From Epiperipatus broadwayi (lineage: Eukaryota; Onychophora; Udeonychophora; Euonychophora; Peripatidae), in the NCBI GenBank assembly GCA_028023455.1, contig JAQFVV010000018.1, positions 7,223,274 to 7,287,273 of the forward strand: a stretch of 64,000 bases of DNA. Reading direction: 5' to 3'. The notes under the pieces are model-generated. The model was not told the origin of the DNA. It worked only from the letters and a program-made list of their open reading frames with translations, and ran no database searches. Below, in pieces: positions 23,941-36,746 of the stretch. Position numbers and translations under genes: made by a program. The stretch's first letter is position 1, and each line of letters opens with the position of its first letter.

Positions 23941-26095
23941 CTGGATACTCAATCTATTCTGAAACAGAGAGCGCCACCAGACCACTACGTGTCTGGAAAA
24001 TTTGTTTACTGTGATCAGAATAGATGATGATGATGGTTTGCACCGACTAGACTTAGGGAGAAACAAGAGATCTTAAATTGTTTAGACAATTGAGACAAAA
24101 GCACAAAGACTAATGTCAGCCAAATTAAGTTTAAACATATTTCATAAATTTTATTATGAGAAAATAAATTATTAAATATAAGTTTATGACACAATAGATG
24201 GGGGTTAACTCAGGCATGTACCAGACATACTAAAGGCAAAGCTATGACAGACTGACTGATCTTCTAATAAACAAATTTAAAAGGGAGAAAGCAAATTTCA
24301 TTCAGCAGAGGATTCACCTAAACATTGGTTTTCACTTTCAGATACCTAAACCATATGCCCCTGAAATAGATCAAAGAATCCAGCGCCGATGAGCTGTTCG
24401 AGATCTAAAAATTGGTCAGACCTCGAATGTCCTTATATCGGTATGAGCTGCACCTATTACTATGTTTAAAATAATGGTGATTGATCCACCTCAAGAACAA
24501 CCAACAAACATGACTGAAATGAAGAAACAATCAAAACTGGTAAATCCCAGCCAAACGATTGGCGAAAATTACTTTAAAATTAATAATTAAAGATCCCACT
24601 AAGGGACAAGTAAATAATTAGAAAAACAGTTATGTCTGCCCAGCATTTAAAGAAAATAAACTTACAAACAAATTCTGAGTACACGCTCGGACAAATTTAA
24701 AGCACACATAATAAATACAAAAAGAAATCTATCGGAGAGTGCACATGAGTACAAAATATCAAAAGTTTAAATACTCTAGCAGAACAAAAGTATTGCTCAC
24801 CTGTAATTTAAGAAAGGATAAATTTTATCTTCCTGCTGACGACTTATAAAATTACAAAGAAAAACATAATTCTAATTTCCACCTTTAGAGATATTAGAAA
24901 CGAAATCTCCACCTGTGAAAATCAGACAATAAAGTCATCAGCCAAAAGAGTTTTGGAGGTTTAGCAAGAGGGCAAACATAGAGTATAAAATTAATTATTG
25001 AATACTAAATAATTACAGGTAAGCATAAAAAAATATATACAAGACTGCTAAAGCATTTACAAAAGTGAGGCATAAAATATAAAACTCATTCGTCACTCTC
25101 CAATAAACAAAACTGAAAGCAAATTGGAAGCTTAAAACTAATATTCCAAGACACACTACAAATATTGGAAACCCAGCCAAGATTAAATATGAGGCTATAT
25201 TGATTTAAGAATACACATTTATGATCAGATTGAGCGGAGATTTAATGAGAATTAATTTACCCTGGGAAGAATAAAAATGAAAATAGTTACTTTTCAGTAA
25301 AACAAAGTTCACGTAGAGTGCGCACTTTTACTTAAGTTCATTTTCAGGTTCTTTAGGCAGCAAGGTAGATGTAGAGAGGTTCCGGCTTCTTTTAGGTATT
25401 CAAGGCATTACTGGAGCAAACTTGGAAGTCAGGGAGCCGTCTTTTGTGGAGTTAGTAAGCCATTCGGGTGGTGGTAACAAGTATAGAATTTTTCATTTTG
25501 TTGCAGGCAAAAGTATTTAATCACAGCTGATGTCCTTTAAGAAATTAAATGTCCGCACTGATATAAATTCTCACTTGATAAACAGCTTGTGTATCAACGA
25601 ACAATGAATTAACTGACACTCCAAATTTTCGGGGCTATTTATACGTTGCTCCATTTCCTGTGAAACACTTTTCTTGTTGTCCAATTTCTATACCTTAGGC
25701 AGGGCAAATATTAATCTCCTGCTCAATCTATCTAAGAATTCTACCCAGGGTTTATTGAAATGAAAACAACAACATAAAAATCAAATCTCCGCTATAAAAA
25801 TTGTTTACAATAATCAAAATAAAAGCAACAGGAATGCAATTAGCTAGCCAGCTTGTTTTTAAATCAAATGGATTTAAAAACAGGCGGTATATGAAAACTA
25901 TTTTAAAATAAATTGAAAAACATTTTTAAAAAAAATCCGTTTTACATATAAACGCTTGTGTTTTGATACACGCATTCTTTTTAAATAATAATGAAAATTT
26001 AAACCCTAAACGTTTAATTAAAATTAAAAGCTTAATAAATTTCTTTTTTTTTTTTGTTTAATAACAACACCATTGAACCGGATTTCAATCAGGTT

Positions 26096-26167
<72 letters not shown>
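23941..26167. mobile_element. 2.2 kb insert splitting E1 copy 2, with (TA)n end
   Basis: This segment is absent from E1 copy 1 and separates its two homologous halves. It begins ctggatactcaatctattctg, has a small hairpin (ccagac...gtctgg) near 23979-23998, is less AT-rich than its surroundings, and ends ...atttcaatcaggttcaat followed by about 70 bp of (TA)n. No coding frame is seen. On the minus strand there is a TATA box (TATAAATAGCC, 25631-25641) with non-repetitive sequence downstream, so a solo LTR or a promoter-bearing element is possible; the CAAT(AT)n end instead suggests a plus-strand retroposon. Identity unresolved. Confidence 0.5.
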
Positions 26168-26173
<6 letters not shown>

Positions 26174-27171
26174 AAAAAAAGAAGACATTAATAACCTTTT
26201 CATGAAGGTTTAGAAGAAAAAAAAAATGAAAGAAAAAGATTTTTAGAAATTAAGCTCACCAGGTTGTGAGATTGACATTTTAATAATAAGCAAGCAGATA
26301 TATAAATCAAATAATAAAAAAAATATAAATAAATGACCACACCAAAGTTAAGGAAAGTTAAGAGCATATGAAATAGGATTAGATATAAAGAAACCATTTG
26401 AGAGCAAATTTACATTCACAGATTTATATAAAAAGCAAAGTTAGATAATACATGAGAAATCTTGATTAGTAGAATTTGAGATTAATTAATCAAGCTAGAT
26501 TTAGTTTCAATGGTGGTGGTTTAGAAGTTACCTTGCAATTTTAAGAGTCCAATTTAGTATGGCACATGCACAGCAATTGAAACACAAGTTCTTCAGTGGC
26601 AGCAACTTCTATTAGCATTCTAAAGTTCTTTTTTAGACCTTTCTTCATTTCAGGACAGCAGGATATTACAGCAGTGGCAGATGATGACCCAAACAGGGCC
26701 GAGAAGGATGGTGGATTTACTGCTACATCATTTTAAGTTTCAAGCGACGTGTAATATGTTTACAATCCGTTCTCTCAATAGTAACTAATCTAATCTGTGA
26801 CTTAAAATTCAGTCATTTTATACTTTTTCTTTATCAGTTGTTTTTGAAGATGCAACAGTAAGATAACATCCAAAAATAAATTCAAATCTATTTCCAGATT
26901 AGAAATAGATTTGACATGTTTTTAACAAAAGTATCTCTAATCTTAATCCCATTTTAAGTAAAAACTTTAATTAAAAAATACCTTCGCCATATTAAAACAA
27001 TAGTGTTTTCAACCCTTAATTATTTTTAGACAATCAACTGTAGCATCTTCCATATTGGATTCTATAAAAATATACAGTTTAATAGAAAAAGTACTTTAAA
27101 AAGAAAAAGTTTAAAAAATGACGTATAATAAAATATTTACAAAAAATCAATCTTTTGTTAGTAATTTTGCT

Positions 27172-27218
<47 letters not shown>

Positions 27219-27440
27219 AGCCGCACCTATGTAGTTTAATAAAAAAAGAACTAATAATTAATAAAAAGAAGCAATAATAATAAATATTGAAAGTTAAACT
27301 ATAAATTTAGGCACACATCTCAAATATATACATAAAATATATATACATGACAAAAGAAGTGGGATGGGATATAGGGGTTTAAATATGAATTAGTAGGTAG
27401 AAATATGAAGCACAATCTTAAGCTAAGATTGACTGCTTCA
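26168..27440. mobile_element. repeat E1, copy 2, right part
   Basis: Collinear with about 2785-4060 (tcatgaaggttta..., acagcagtgg block near 26660, ...gattgactgcttca). An internal (TA)n at 27175-27216 ends in ATTGAGCCGCACC where copy 1 (3810-3840) has almost no TA repeat. The minus-strand frame at 26200-26397 has no motif. Confidence 0.75.
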
Positions 27441-27465
27441 AAATATATATATATATATATATATA

Positions 27466-27957
27466 TTCATAGTATTATTTCTGGGAGCTTCTGTGTAATA
27501 AAAATATAATAGCTAAATAGCTAATGTTTCAGTACAATAATAAGTACTTTATTCAGAGCATCTTCTTTTTCACATCATAAGAATGTGAGTGGTGTGATTT
27601 AAAATTATTATTCTTTTCCTCTGTTATTTTTTTTTCAAATTCTATTGGTTGAGAAGTTTTAAAAAATATTTTATCCTTCAATAGCTTTTTCCAAATAATG
27701 TTAATTTTCTTTAATTCACACTTTTAATTTATGCTCTTAGGTCTTTTAAAAATCATAAATGAAAAGTGTGAATTAACAAAGTTAGCAATATTTAGAAAAA
27801 GCTACAAATAAAAAAATAATGATTTTAAATCTTACCACACACATTATTATGATTTGAGAAAGAAAAAGCTCTGAAGAAAGTACTTGTTATTGTACTAAAA
27901 TGTCAGCTACTAAGCTATTTTTTATTACATGGAAGCTCCTGGAAATAATACTATGAA
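27466..27957. mobile_element. ~490-bp foldback element
   Basis: Long inverted repeat with termini ttcatagtattatttctggg and cctggaaataatactatgaa. Inner pairs include aattcacacttttaatttat with ataaatgaaaagtgtgaatt. It directly follows the TA run at the right end of E1 copy 2. Non-coding. Confidence 0.8.
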
Positions 27958-28482
27958 TTCATTTATTTATGAAAATATTAGAATTATATATGTATATAAA
28001 GAGAGAGAAGGAGAGAATTAACCAAATACAAAAATATACATTTAATATTTTTTTTTATATGAAAAGTCAATATAATAAAATAATTTGAAAACTAAAAGGT
28101 TTAGTAATGAATTCTTTAAATATTCAAAATAATTAACTTAATATATTGAAACAGAAACCTTCCAATCCCTTTCCGTTTCACCATCAACCTAATGACCTAC
28201 TCATCTGAACTAATTTTGAACCTAATTTAAATGTCAAAATGTGATATATAAGTCGAGTGGTAAACTGTGCTATCATGGCCACTTGAATGGCATCATCCAT
28301 TTACATACAAAAGTACGCTATAATTAGACAGGTTTGATAAAATTATAGCATAGAAATCCTCATAATTATTCATAAAATATTTTAGTAATCTATAAGTCAA
28401 TTCTAAATTTTATATTTGTATTATATTCATATGTGGATGGATAATTTAAACCATGGAATGATGGCATAATGATATATATATA

Positions 28483-28524
<42 letters not shown>

Positions 28525-29955
28525 AGATTAAATAAAAATAGTATAAAATGTTTTCTTTAAAACTACGGTTTTCTGATTTAATGGTTTATAGATATAACTG
28601 AAACTATAGTTTTTTTTTTAACCTATCAAAATTATTTAACAAAAAAACAACGAATAATGTAAGGAAAAAAAATATGTTAAAAAAAGTTATTTATATCAAG
28701 TTAAAATAAAAAGTCATTGATTAATAATTAAAAATGGGAAATTTGTTGTAAACAAGAAATCAATTAGTGACCACCTGGGGTAAAAGTAAAATCTAGTTTA
28801 CTGATTGAATTAGTTTGCAACAAAAGACTTTATCATTAAATCAGAATACCATTACTATCTGCTAGGCCTTAAAAGTTTATAACACCTGAAAAAGGAATTT
28901 AATTAATGAAATCGGAAACAAAATTATATAAGTTATATATTTTAATTATTTTTTTAAGTAAATTAAATAGAACACCTCAGAGACATTATCAGTAGAAGAA
29001 AATCAGATTATATGATTTTGTTTAATTAAAAGTCAGTTGGTCCTGAGGCAAATGAAATTCCAAAAGGTGTTAAGGCTTGGTAGGTGAAAATATATAAATA
29101 AACTATATTTTAAGCGAGAAAGGAGCTGTTACTATCCAAGCTAAAAATTGTTTAATTTTGCCATGTCCTGCTAGACATGCAAGAATTTGCTGCCTTTCCC
29201 ATGATGGAATGTCGAAGTTTGATCCACCTAAGGCAGAAGCAACAACCAATGTTGCCCTAACTTGCTTATAACAAATAGAAGATGCCATAATCCACTAAAA
29301 GAACTTACCTTCATTTCAGTTCAAGTACCTCAGTCCAGCTATATAGGACCTTTTTAGTATCAGTAAAAAAATTGCAGAGCTCTGTGTAAAATCGGAAATG
29401 ATCTTTATTTCTTCAAAATCAGGTTAGCTAAGGTAAATTCTGTCTAATTTGTCATCTAATATTTGAATACTATAAATGACCTACTTATGCTAAATTTCTT
29501 TATTAATTTAATGTTTTGCTATATAACTTAATCACTGCAGTTATATTTACTTTTCTTTTGCTTATTTTAATTATTATTAATTATGCCTATGTCTCGAAAT
29601 GGCATGCATTTAGTTATAAAATATGTTTTTTTTAAGATATTATTTAAAATCTTCATGTTATTATTTATTATAGCATCATTTAGCGTGCTGTTTTGAAACC
29701 CTATTTTATAAATGATGGCAACCCTTTTGTGCTCATTGTTATTTTGTCATTTGTAAATTAATTAATATAAATATAAAATGTGGCTTATAAATCCAGATTT
29801 TCAGCCTTTAATTATTATGTTACTAAAAATTAAAGTAGCCTGGAGTGTAATCCTAAGTATATTTCTCTTATTAAAGTATTCATAAGTCCCTTAAATATAC
29901 TTATCCCCTTTAAGAGTTTATTAATTATAGATAACTAAGAGAGTGAACAGAATAA

Positions 29956-30046
<91 letters not shown>

Positions 30047-30109
30047 AAAACAATAAATAATTAATACAGTAACAATATTTTAAACAAATATATACCATTT
30101 AATAGAAGT
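27958..30109. other. AT-rich intergenic stretch with TA tracts
   Basis: TA tracts at 28471-28520 and about 29959-30040 (the latter one of the longest here). One minus-strand frame of 61 codons (29103-29285) has less skewed composition (SWERQQILACLAGHGKIKQF), but no family is recognised and no convincing acceptor precedes it. The rest shows no gene. Confidence 0.5.
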
Positions 30110-31190
30110 ACTTTCAACTATCTATATCTTGCAACTAGACTCAAATTTATTAGAAAAACCTACAAATGTAAACAAAAGCATACGCATACATCAATTTCCC
30201 ACAATTCATTAATTTTTATATTTTCTTCTATTTATCAACTTTGCTTTTCACTTTTTATTAACATATCTTTAATTTTCTTTATTATTTTTCTTTCAATACA
30301 CAGAATTTTATTTTATTAAAATCAAAATCAAAACCTAATTACATTTACATTATGATCAAAAAATATGATGTATACATCATCTTCTAACATTCTCTTTCTT
30401 ATTTTTACTTTATATAATAACAAATCTCCCTTGATCTTTCTTAATGTACATGAATCCCCATATAAGTTCCACAAAAATAGATTTAATATTCACAACTTTT
30501 TTAAAATCCACACCTATTTTTTAATTATTTATTAATCTTTTAAATTAGAGGAAACAACTCGACATTTTTTTATATATTTTTTATATTTAACCTTTCAACA
30601 AATAGATTATCAAGTATATTTTATTTTTCATACTATCACTAAAATATTTTATTATTATTAAACTTAGTAACAATATTATAATTAATTTATGACTCCAACT
30701 TTACAAACCAAAAAATTTTTTTTTCAATTTTTTCTAAATAAAAAATTTTAATTTTAGATTACAAGAATATATCCTCTTTTTCATATCTTTTTCACAAAAC
30801 TATTTTTTTATTTTATTAATCTTTTTTTCTTCAAAGTTTCATTTTAAACCTTCTAAACTTTTAATTCATTGAATAATGCATTTTATCTAAACTCCACAAA
30901 CGAAAACATCACGAATACGTAATAAATTTTAATATTGGTATGTATTAAGAATTATATCTTCATATCTTGATCCAAAATCTATTTGTAAAAGGACATGGCC
31001 CTATCTTTTTATAATATTTTCATTAAATGCATATTTTTACAATAAAATATATCAATTTACTTTTCAACTTTTTACCTTAAAGCATCTAATATAATTTTTA
31101 TAGATTTTAATCTATCTATTGAACCTACACCCTAATCAAAGACAAATATTATTATTATTAATTTATATTTTGTTTTTTACAAAACAAACG
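30110..31190 (-). pseudogene. Penelope-like element fragment, left arm of inverted pair
   Basis: Diverged inverted copy of 31200-32370. On the minus strand, around 30390-30510, the sequence aligns with the GIY-YIG-like part of the right arm (FVWNLYGDS and LLLYK-like segments), but frameshifts and stops break it. The arm continues past the coding end, with paired motifs tgataaatagaag/tgataaatagacg and ttgattttgattttaataaaat. Coding ends point outward and 5' ends meet at the centre. Confidence 0.55.
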
Positions 31191-31199
31191 ATGAAACAT

Positions 31200-32370
31200 C
31201 GTTTATTTGTAAAAAAATAAATATTAATATTAATAATAATGATGTATTTTTTTATATATGGTACTCATAGAGATAAAATCTATAAAAATATATTAGATCT
31301 TTGTTAAAAAAAGTTGATTTAAAAAGAAATTTTAAATGATTATATATTTTATTGATAAAAAATATTTATTTGAAATATATAAAATAGATTATGGATCCTA
31401 TGGGACTGTATTTTCACAAATATTATTTTTGACAGAATGAAGAATAATTCTAATTATATTGCCGATAAATTTATTACAGAGCGTGTTTTTTTGTGATATA
31501 TTTTCAATGAATAAATAGTTTAGAGTTAAAATGAGTAAACTTTTGAAGAAAAACAATTCATATTTAGATATTAAAATTACACGTAATAAAAATAAATTAG
31601 ATTAGTAGGAATAAAAGATATTGAAAAAGAGATATATTGGTATTCAAATGTGCCAATTGCACATAAATATCCAGTTTAAAATCATTTTTATTTAGGAATA
31701 ATAAATTATGTAAATATAGTTCTGATAAAATAAGTAACATAAATGTATTTATTATGATTTGTTAAATGTTGGATATGATCATAAATTAATTTATAATATT
31801 GTTACTAAGTTTAATAATAATAGAATATTTTAGATGCTATAGATATTGATAAAATAAAATATACTTGGATATCAATACCATTTATTTGTAATGAACAGGT
31901 TAAATTTATAAAACAGATATATAAAAATATATGTCGAGTTGCATTTAACTACTCCTAATTTAAATAGATTAATAAATAATCAAAAATAGGGGTATTTTAA
32001 ATCAAAGTTTGCAATATATAAACTATGTTTTGTGGAAAGCTATATTGGGGAACTCGAGTACATTAGAGAAAAGACAAGGGAGCATTTGTTATTATATAAA
32101 CGAGTGCAAAATCAAGACAAGAAATGTTAGAAAGAGAGTACACCATCAGATTTTGATCATATGTAACAGAATTATGTTTTGATTTTGATTTTAATAAAAT
32201 TAAAATTCTGTATTGAAAGAAATAAAATAAAGCAAAATTAAAGAGCTATGTAATAAAAGTAAAGCAACGTGATAAATAGACGACACCAAATAAAAATTAA
32301 GATTGGGAAAATTGATGTAGGCTTTGTTTATGAGTTCTAACATTTGGCAGTTGACAAGATAAGTAAGATC
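31200..32370 (+). pseudogene. Penelope-like element fragment (GIY-YIG end), right arm
   Basis: Decayed C-terminal part of what looks like a Penelope-like retroelement. Best preserved is about 32003-32130: a KFAIYKLCFVESYIGELEYI segment then REKTREHLLLYKR, which fits the GIY-YIG endonuclease pattern (tyrosine-containing strand, SYIGE, basic helix with EHL) found after the reverse transcriptase in this class. Upstream, SIPFICNEQVKFIKQIYKN and RVAF-like pieces (31870-31960) fit the linker before the endonuclease. No intact reverse transcriptase motif is visible; the copy is 5' truncated and full of stops. Assigned by motif memory, so moderate confidence. Confidence 0.6.
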
Positions 32371-33424
32371 ATAAATGGAAATTGTTTAAAATATTGTATG
32401 ATAATATGATTGTTTTGAAAGTTAATATTTATTATAATTGGAAAAGACATTGATTAAATTAAAAAATATCCTGTCAGTAGCATATACATATTTCTAATGC
32501 TACAGAAGAGACAGGCTCTTTTAATCAGGCTGATAAACTAGTGTTCACATAATGTATGGTATTTAATTTATAATATACTTTGGCTTGGTGGATGTGAAAT
32601 TTATCCATATTTTATCATTGTGCTGTTTTTTTATATATATAAGATGGAGTCACAGTAAGTCTAGCCCATTTTCCTCTCTTAAGGGTAGTGCAGTAGCTAA
32701 GACTGAGCTAAGGACCAGATTAGCACATAAGCCCCCCACCTTTTGTGAACCAAATAAAGGTTCCCTTTTAGCAGCATTTATGATTGGTCATTGGGTAAAC
32801 CGGTGTTGGTCATGAAAACCCTATAATCTATTCCTCCATCTGCAGAGTCACTTTACTATTATATTTACTTGTGTGTAGAATATTAGTAAATTCTTTATAG
32901 CCAACTCTACGTCCCTAGTATGCAGTCTTCAGCATTGATCTGAAGCATTCTTGAAAACCCATTCGATCTAAAGCTATCTGGGATGCTTTCTCTGCCCATA
33001 TTTAATATATAAATTTGTCATAATCAGATGTGTTATTAAGCTTCACTCCAGACTTAGTTTGATTGCATGTATAATAGCCACTCAAATTGATTATGAAACA
33101 GCGTAACTAATAAGTGGAATGTAGTGATTTATTATATAGCATAATGTTAGCACCATTAAATGATAGTCACAAATAACACAACTAAAAATGCCTGCATGCA
33201 TTTCCAACACTAAATAATGGTTATATCAAGATATATATAATTGTCAATAAATATATTACTAATTTATCTTATATCAGTTTCTGTCTCATTATTAAATCAA
33301 TCCAATTCATTAATTGATCACAGCAATTCATTAGTAAAATCTCTAGTAATTAAATATATTAAATTTTATCATGGAAATGTCTCTAGTATTTAAATTTGTT
33401 ACTATATATATGTTTGAGTCCATG
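32371..33424. other. intergenic stretch
   Basis: No gene supported. 32640-32990 is richer in composition. A 76-codon frame at 32585-32815 begins with a hydrophobic run but shows no family resemblance. The remainder is AT-rich. Confidence 0.45.
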
Positions 33425-33647
33425 AGTCTCATTATCTTCTTTGCTCTGCTAGTGGGCCAGTCTTAAGAATTAGTTCTTATGTGCTATCATTGTTATGTTA
33501 TCCATTAGGTGTTTGATTTGGGGCTTAGAGAGTGGATTCAAATCCAGGTTGGTCCCTGACCTAAATCTCAGGCTTGACTAGGTTTGAAGTACATTTTGTG
33601 AGTTTCAGCTCATGTTAGATGGATAGACATGTTTTGACTGGTACAAT
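33425..33647 (+). mobile_element. tRNA-derived SINE, free-standing copy
   Basis: Starts near tctcattatcttctttgctc, contains a tgctagtggg motif, a B-box-like GGATTCAAATCC (33534-33545), a conserved body (ctgacctaaatctcaggctt; gaagtacattttgtgagttt; catgttagatggata) and the tail ttttgactggtacaat running into AT-rich repeat. The same body lies in reverse orientation at the left ends of both E1 copies. About 220 bp. Target duplications were not resolved in the AT-rich flanks. Confidence 0.75.
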
Positions 33648-33996
33648 ATATAATAAATAATTAACAGGTTTGAATTATTGAATATGATTATGAATGTTTT
33701 TCTATTTGTAAATTCAATGGTACCCATGATAAAACTAAAATTATAAATACCACCATTTTGAATAATAAATGAAACTTTCATGGTTGAGAATTATTTTTGA
33801 TCTGTGTAAGCATTTGGAGTAATATTTTCTTTAAAACTCTGCAGTTAAATCCTGTATAAGTAATTTTTCTGACAAAAATATTCAAAAATAATTTTGGTGT
33901 AAGTTTAAAGTTATTGTTAAGCTTAAATATTTAACCAATTATTGATTGGTAAGTTTTCATAAAAAGGTTTATGTAGTTTCAAGTTGTTGAAGTAAC
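33648..33996. other. AT-rich spacer
   Basis: No feature seen. Confidence 0.5.
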
Positions 33997-34267
33997 AATA
34001 ACTATTAAGTAAAAAATCTGAAATTTTCAGACATTCACGTCTTCCAAACCAGCTATCTAACTTAAATATCCATATGGGACTGGACCAAGTTCAGATGCAC
34101 CATATATTAATAACTTTAGCAATACTTTGGTGATTTTATATTGCTAAAGTTATTAATATTTGCTGTATCTGAACTTGGTTCAGTTCCATGTGACTATTTA
34201 AGTTAGATAGCTGAATTAGAAGACATGAATGTCTGAAAATTTCAGATTTTTTACTTAATAAGTTATT
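33997..34267. mobile_element. foldback element with ~125-bp arms
   Basis: Near-perfect inverted repeat: 33997-34122 pairs with 34141-34267 around an 18-bp loop (34123-34140). Landmarks are ctgaaattttcagacattca with tgaatgtctgaaaatttcag, and aataactttagcaa with ttgctaaagttatt. It would fold into a long RNA hairpin if transcribed. Non-coding. Confidence 0.85.
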
Positions 34268-34431
34268 CATTAGATAAAGGGCTGGACTTGTCCTAGTATT
34301 TTTAATCTAATGATTAAATATCCTAGCACCTCCTTGAGGAAGCCAGTAGCAGAAACTGATCTGGGGTTGGCGATATTCTGCAAAGCTTGTTAAGAGCTTG
34401 TTTGTGAGCTCTATATATAACATTTGTAATA

Positions 34432-35771
34432 CACCTGGGTCTCATTTTATGCGATAGATAGGTCCCTCAGAAAATGCACACAAAAGAAATCACACATAAA
34501 TAGACTTAACTTACCTTGGAAAATGGGGAATATGTACTATAATTTTCCAAAAATTACATAAAAGCAAATCAACAATGTAAAATTACTTTAAAATTCACAT
34601 TAAAAAAAATAAGAAAATAAAATATGACTAATAAAAAATTTCAAATTTGAAAAAAATTGATACAAGATAAACTTTTTTTACTTTTTTTATTAACTACAGT
34701 ATTTAATTTTATTCAAAACAATATATTTTTATATGTAATTTACATTTTTTTTATACATGTATGGTATTTTAATAATTATCACTATTTGAGATATCAGATT
34801 CATCATGTGATTTATCACAAAAGGAAGTACAACTAGCACCAACTTTATTTTTTTAAATTGATCTTATAGTGGATTCACCCAGACTAAAACATTTTCCAAT
34901 CGCTGTTGATCCTTCCCATTTCACTAAGCAATCTAAAATTGAAATTTTTGTTTCCAAACAAATTCATTTTCTTGGGTGTTTTTTCTTCTCCATTAAGGTA
35001 AACTAAAGTTTAAAATAAAAATAAGAACTTAGACTTATGATAATAAAAAGACACCAACTCACCACTGTTGGGTAAAATTTAATTAAAACTAACAATTAAA
35101 AATTAAATTCTTATTTTTGTCTTTAATTTTTTAATTTTCAATTCTGTTTAAAAATCAAATTTTCTCATTTCACATCACATTAATTTCAGACCACATTACA
35201 TAATTTTAAATTGTTAATTACAATTAAAAATCAGATTTTAATTGTCAAATTTAATTGTGCCCACTGCTGTTACTCACCTTTTAAAAATAAACTTGTGGAC
35301 ACTAAATGATTAATTGATTACGTATTCTTTTTTCAAAAAGCAAAAATGGAACGTGATTTAAAATGCAAAAACAACAACATACATCGTATAGGCATCTATA
35401 ATGTTTGAACAGATTTACATTATAATCTTGTAAAATTTAATGTGTGTATATAAAATGGGGAAATCCTGATTTTAAGTGAATTATGAACTTCTTTATTACA
35501 TAAAATCTATTACAGTACTATTATAAAGTGCTGAAAATATTGAAATTATTAGATGAAAGTCGAACTCTGATAATGCGCATTACTTTAAATATAACATGAG
35601 TGCACAAAATTTATAATATTTAAAGTAATAGTGCATTATCGGAGCTCAACTTCTGATCTAATAATTTTTATCGCATAAAAGAAAAATGCATACAAAGATA
35701 TTAAAAAGAAACATGAATCGCATGGCTTCAAAATCACATTAAATAAATCCACATAAAATGAGACCCGGGTG
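34432..35771 (-). mobile_element. pogo/Tigger-like DNA transposon, copy 1
   Basis: 1.34 kb element with terminal inverted repeats: cacctgggtctcattttatg at the left and the complement of cataaaatgagacccgggtg at the right. A TA precedes the left end; the right TA is lost. It is the reverse complement of 57657-58959. On the minus strand around 34858-34975 a frame reads ILDCLVKWEGSTAIGKCFSL then GESTIRSI, like the helix-turn-helix of CENP-B/Tigger-type transposases; no DDE part is present. Subterminal inverted repeats near 35545-35675 form a hairpin. It is a deletion derivative, not a working transposon. Confidence 0.8.
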
Positions 35772-36746
35772 AACAAACTTGTTAAATTAGGTCATGTGAC
35801 ATGACTTTGTAATATGTATATATAAAAGAATTGTGGCTTGCATGGTATGAAGAGAATATATACTTATTTGATTTTTTATTATAAAGTAAATATGACTTAT
35901 CATTGAAAATGCATCTATGATTTTAAACTATCTCATTTTGATAGAATATTATCATTAATATTTTCATTATATTATTATGTTTTACTTAATTTTAAAGAAC
36001 AAGTGGTCTTCATGAAAACATGAATATATCTCTAATAAATCTGGGTAACTAGTGTTAAAAATATGAATGACTTTGAAATTAAGTAAAAAATTTATAAAGA
36101 AATAGATGGTGTACTTTGGTGTATTATTATTTTTATTGTCATTTAAAAAAAAAAAGGAAGGCAAATATTTGATCATAATTAAAAGATATACAACTTGTTT
36201 GACTAAAAGTAACTTTGTGATTTATTTTCTCTTTTAATCACTTATCAGTATTCATTGTCAACCTAATTATTTTCCCTGAGAATATCTGAATGCTAACAAT
36301 TGCCTGTACTGACACTAGTAAAAAGCTATGTTGTCTTGTATTAATAAATGTTGATGTGCTACTTTAATTGTCTATAATTAGTTGTTGGAAATATAAAGTA
36401 GATTTAATAAAATATTTTCTTTGTTTTTATTTTATATTTAACCGGTAAATCATGTCTCATGAGTTATCTTGTGTGAATTCCCGAGAATGGACTATTTGAA
36501 ATATCGAAAGAGAGTACAAAGTTAAACCTATTTTTTTATACATGTATTGAATCTGATTTATTTAATTATAAAACATTATTTTATAAAGCTAGCTCATTAC
36601 ATATTAACTTAAGGGATTATTCTACATACTATTACATTTTGAATCCTAAATCTGTGGGATGTGAGAAAGCCTTCATTGAAGAAGATCTTTGCATACACAC
36701 ATCACCGATCTGCATACACCCATTCTCTGTATATCACTACTATATG
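35772..36746. other. AT-rich intergenic stretch
   Basis: No gene seen. The minus-strand frame at 35982-36176 is Phe/Ile/Asn/Lys-rich without motif. Confidence 0.5.

Noticed and set aside
29103-29288. 61-codon minus-strand frame with plausible protein composition
   Set aside because: No recognised family and no convincing splice acceptor; kept only as a note in the intergenic entry.
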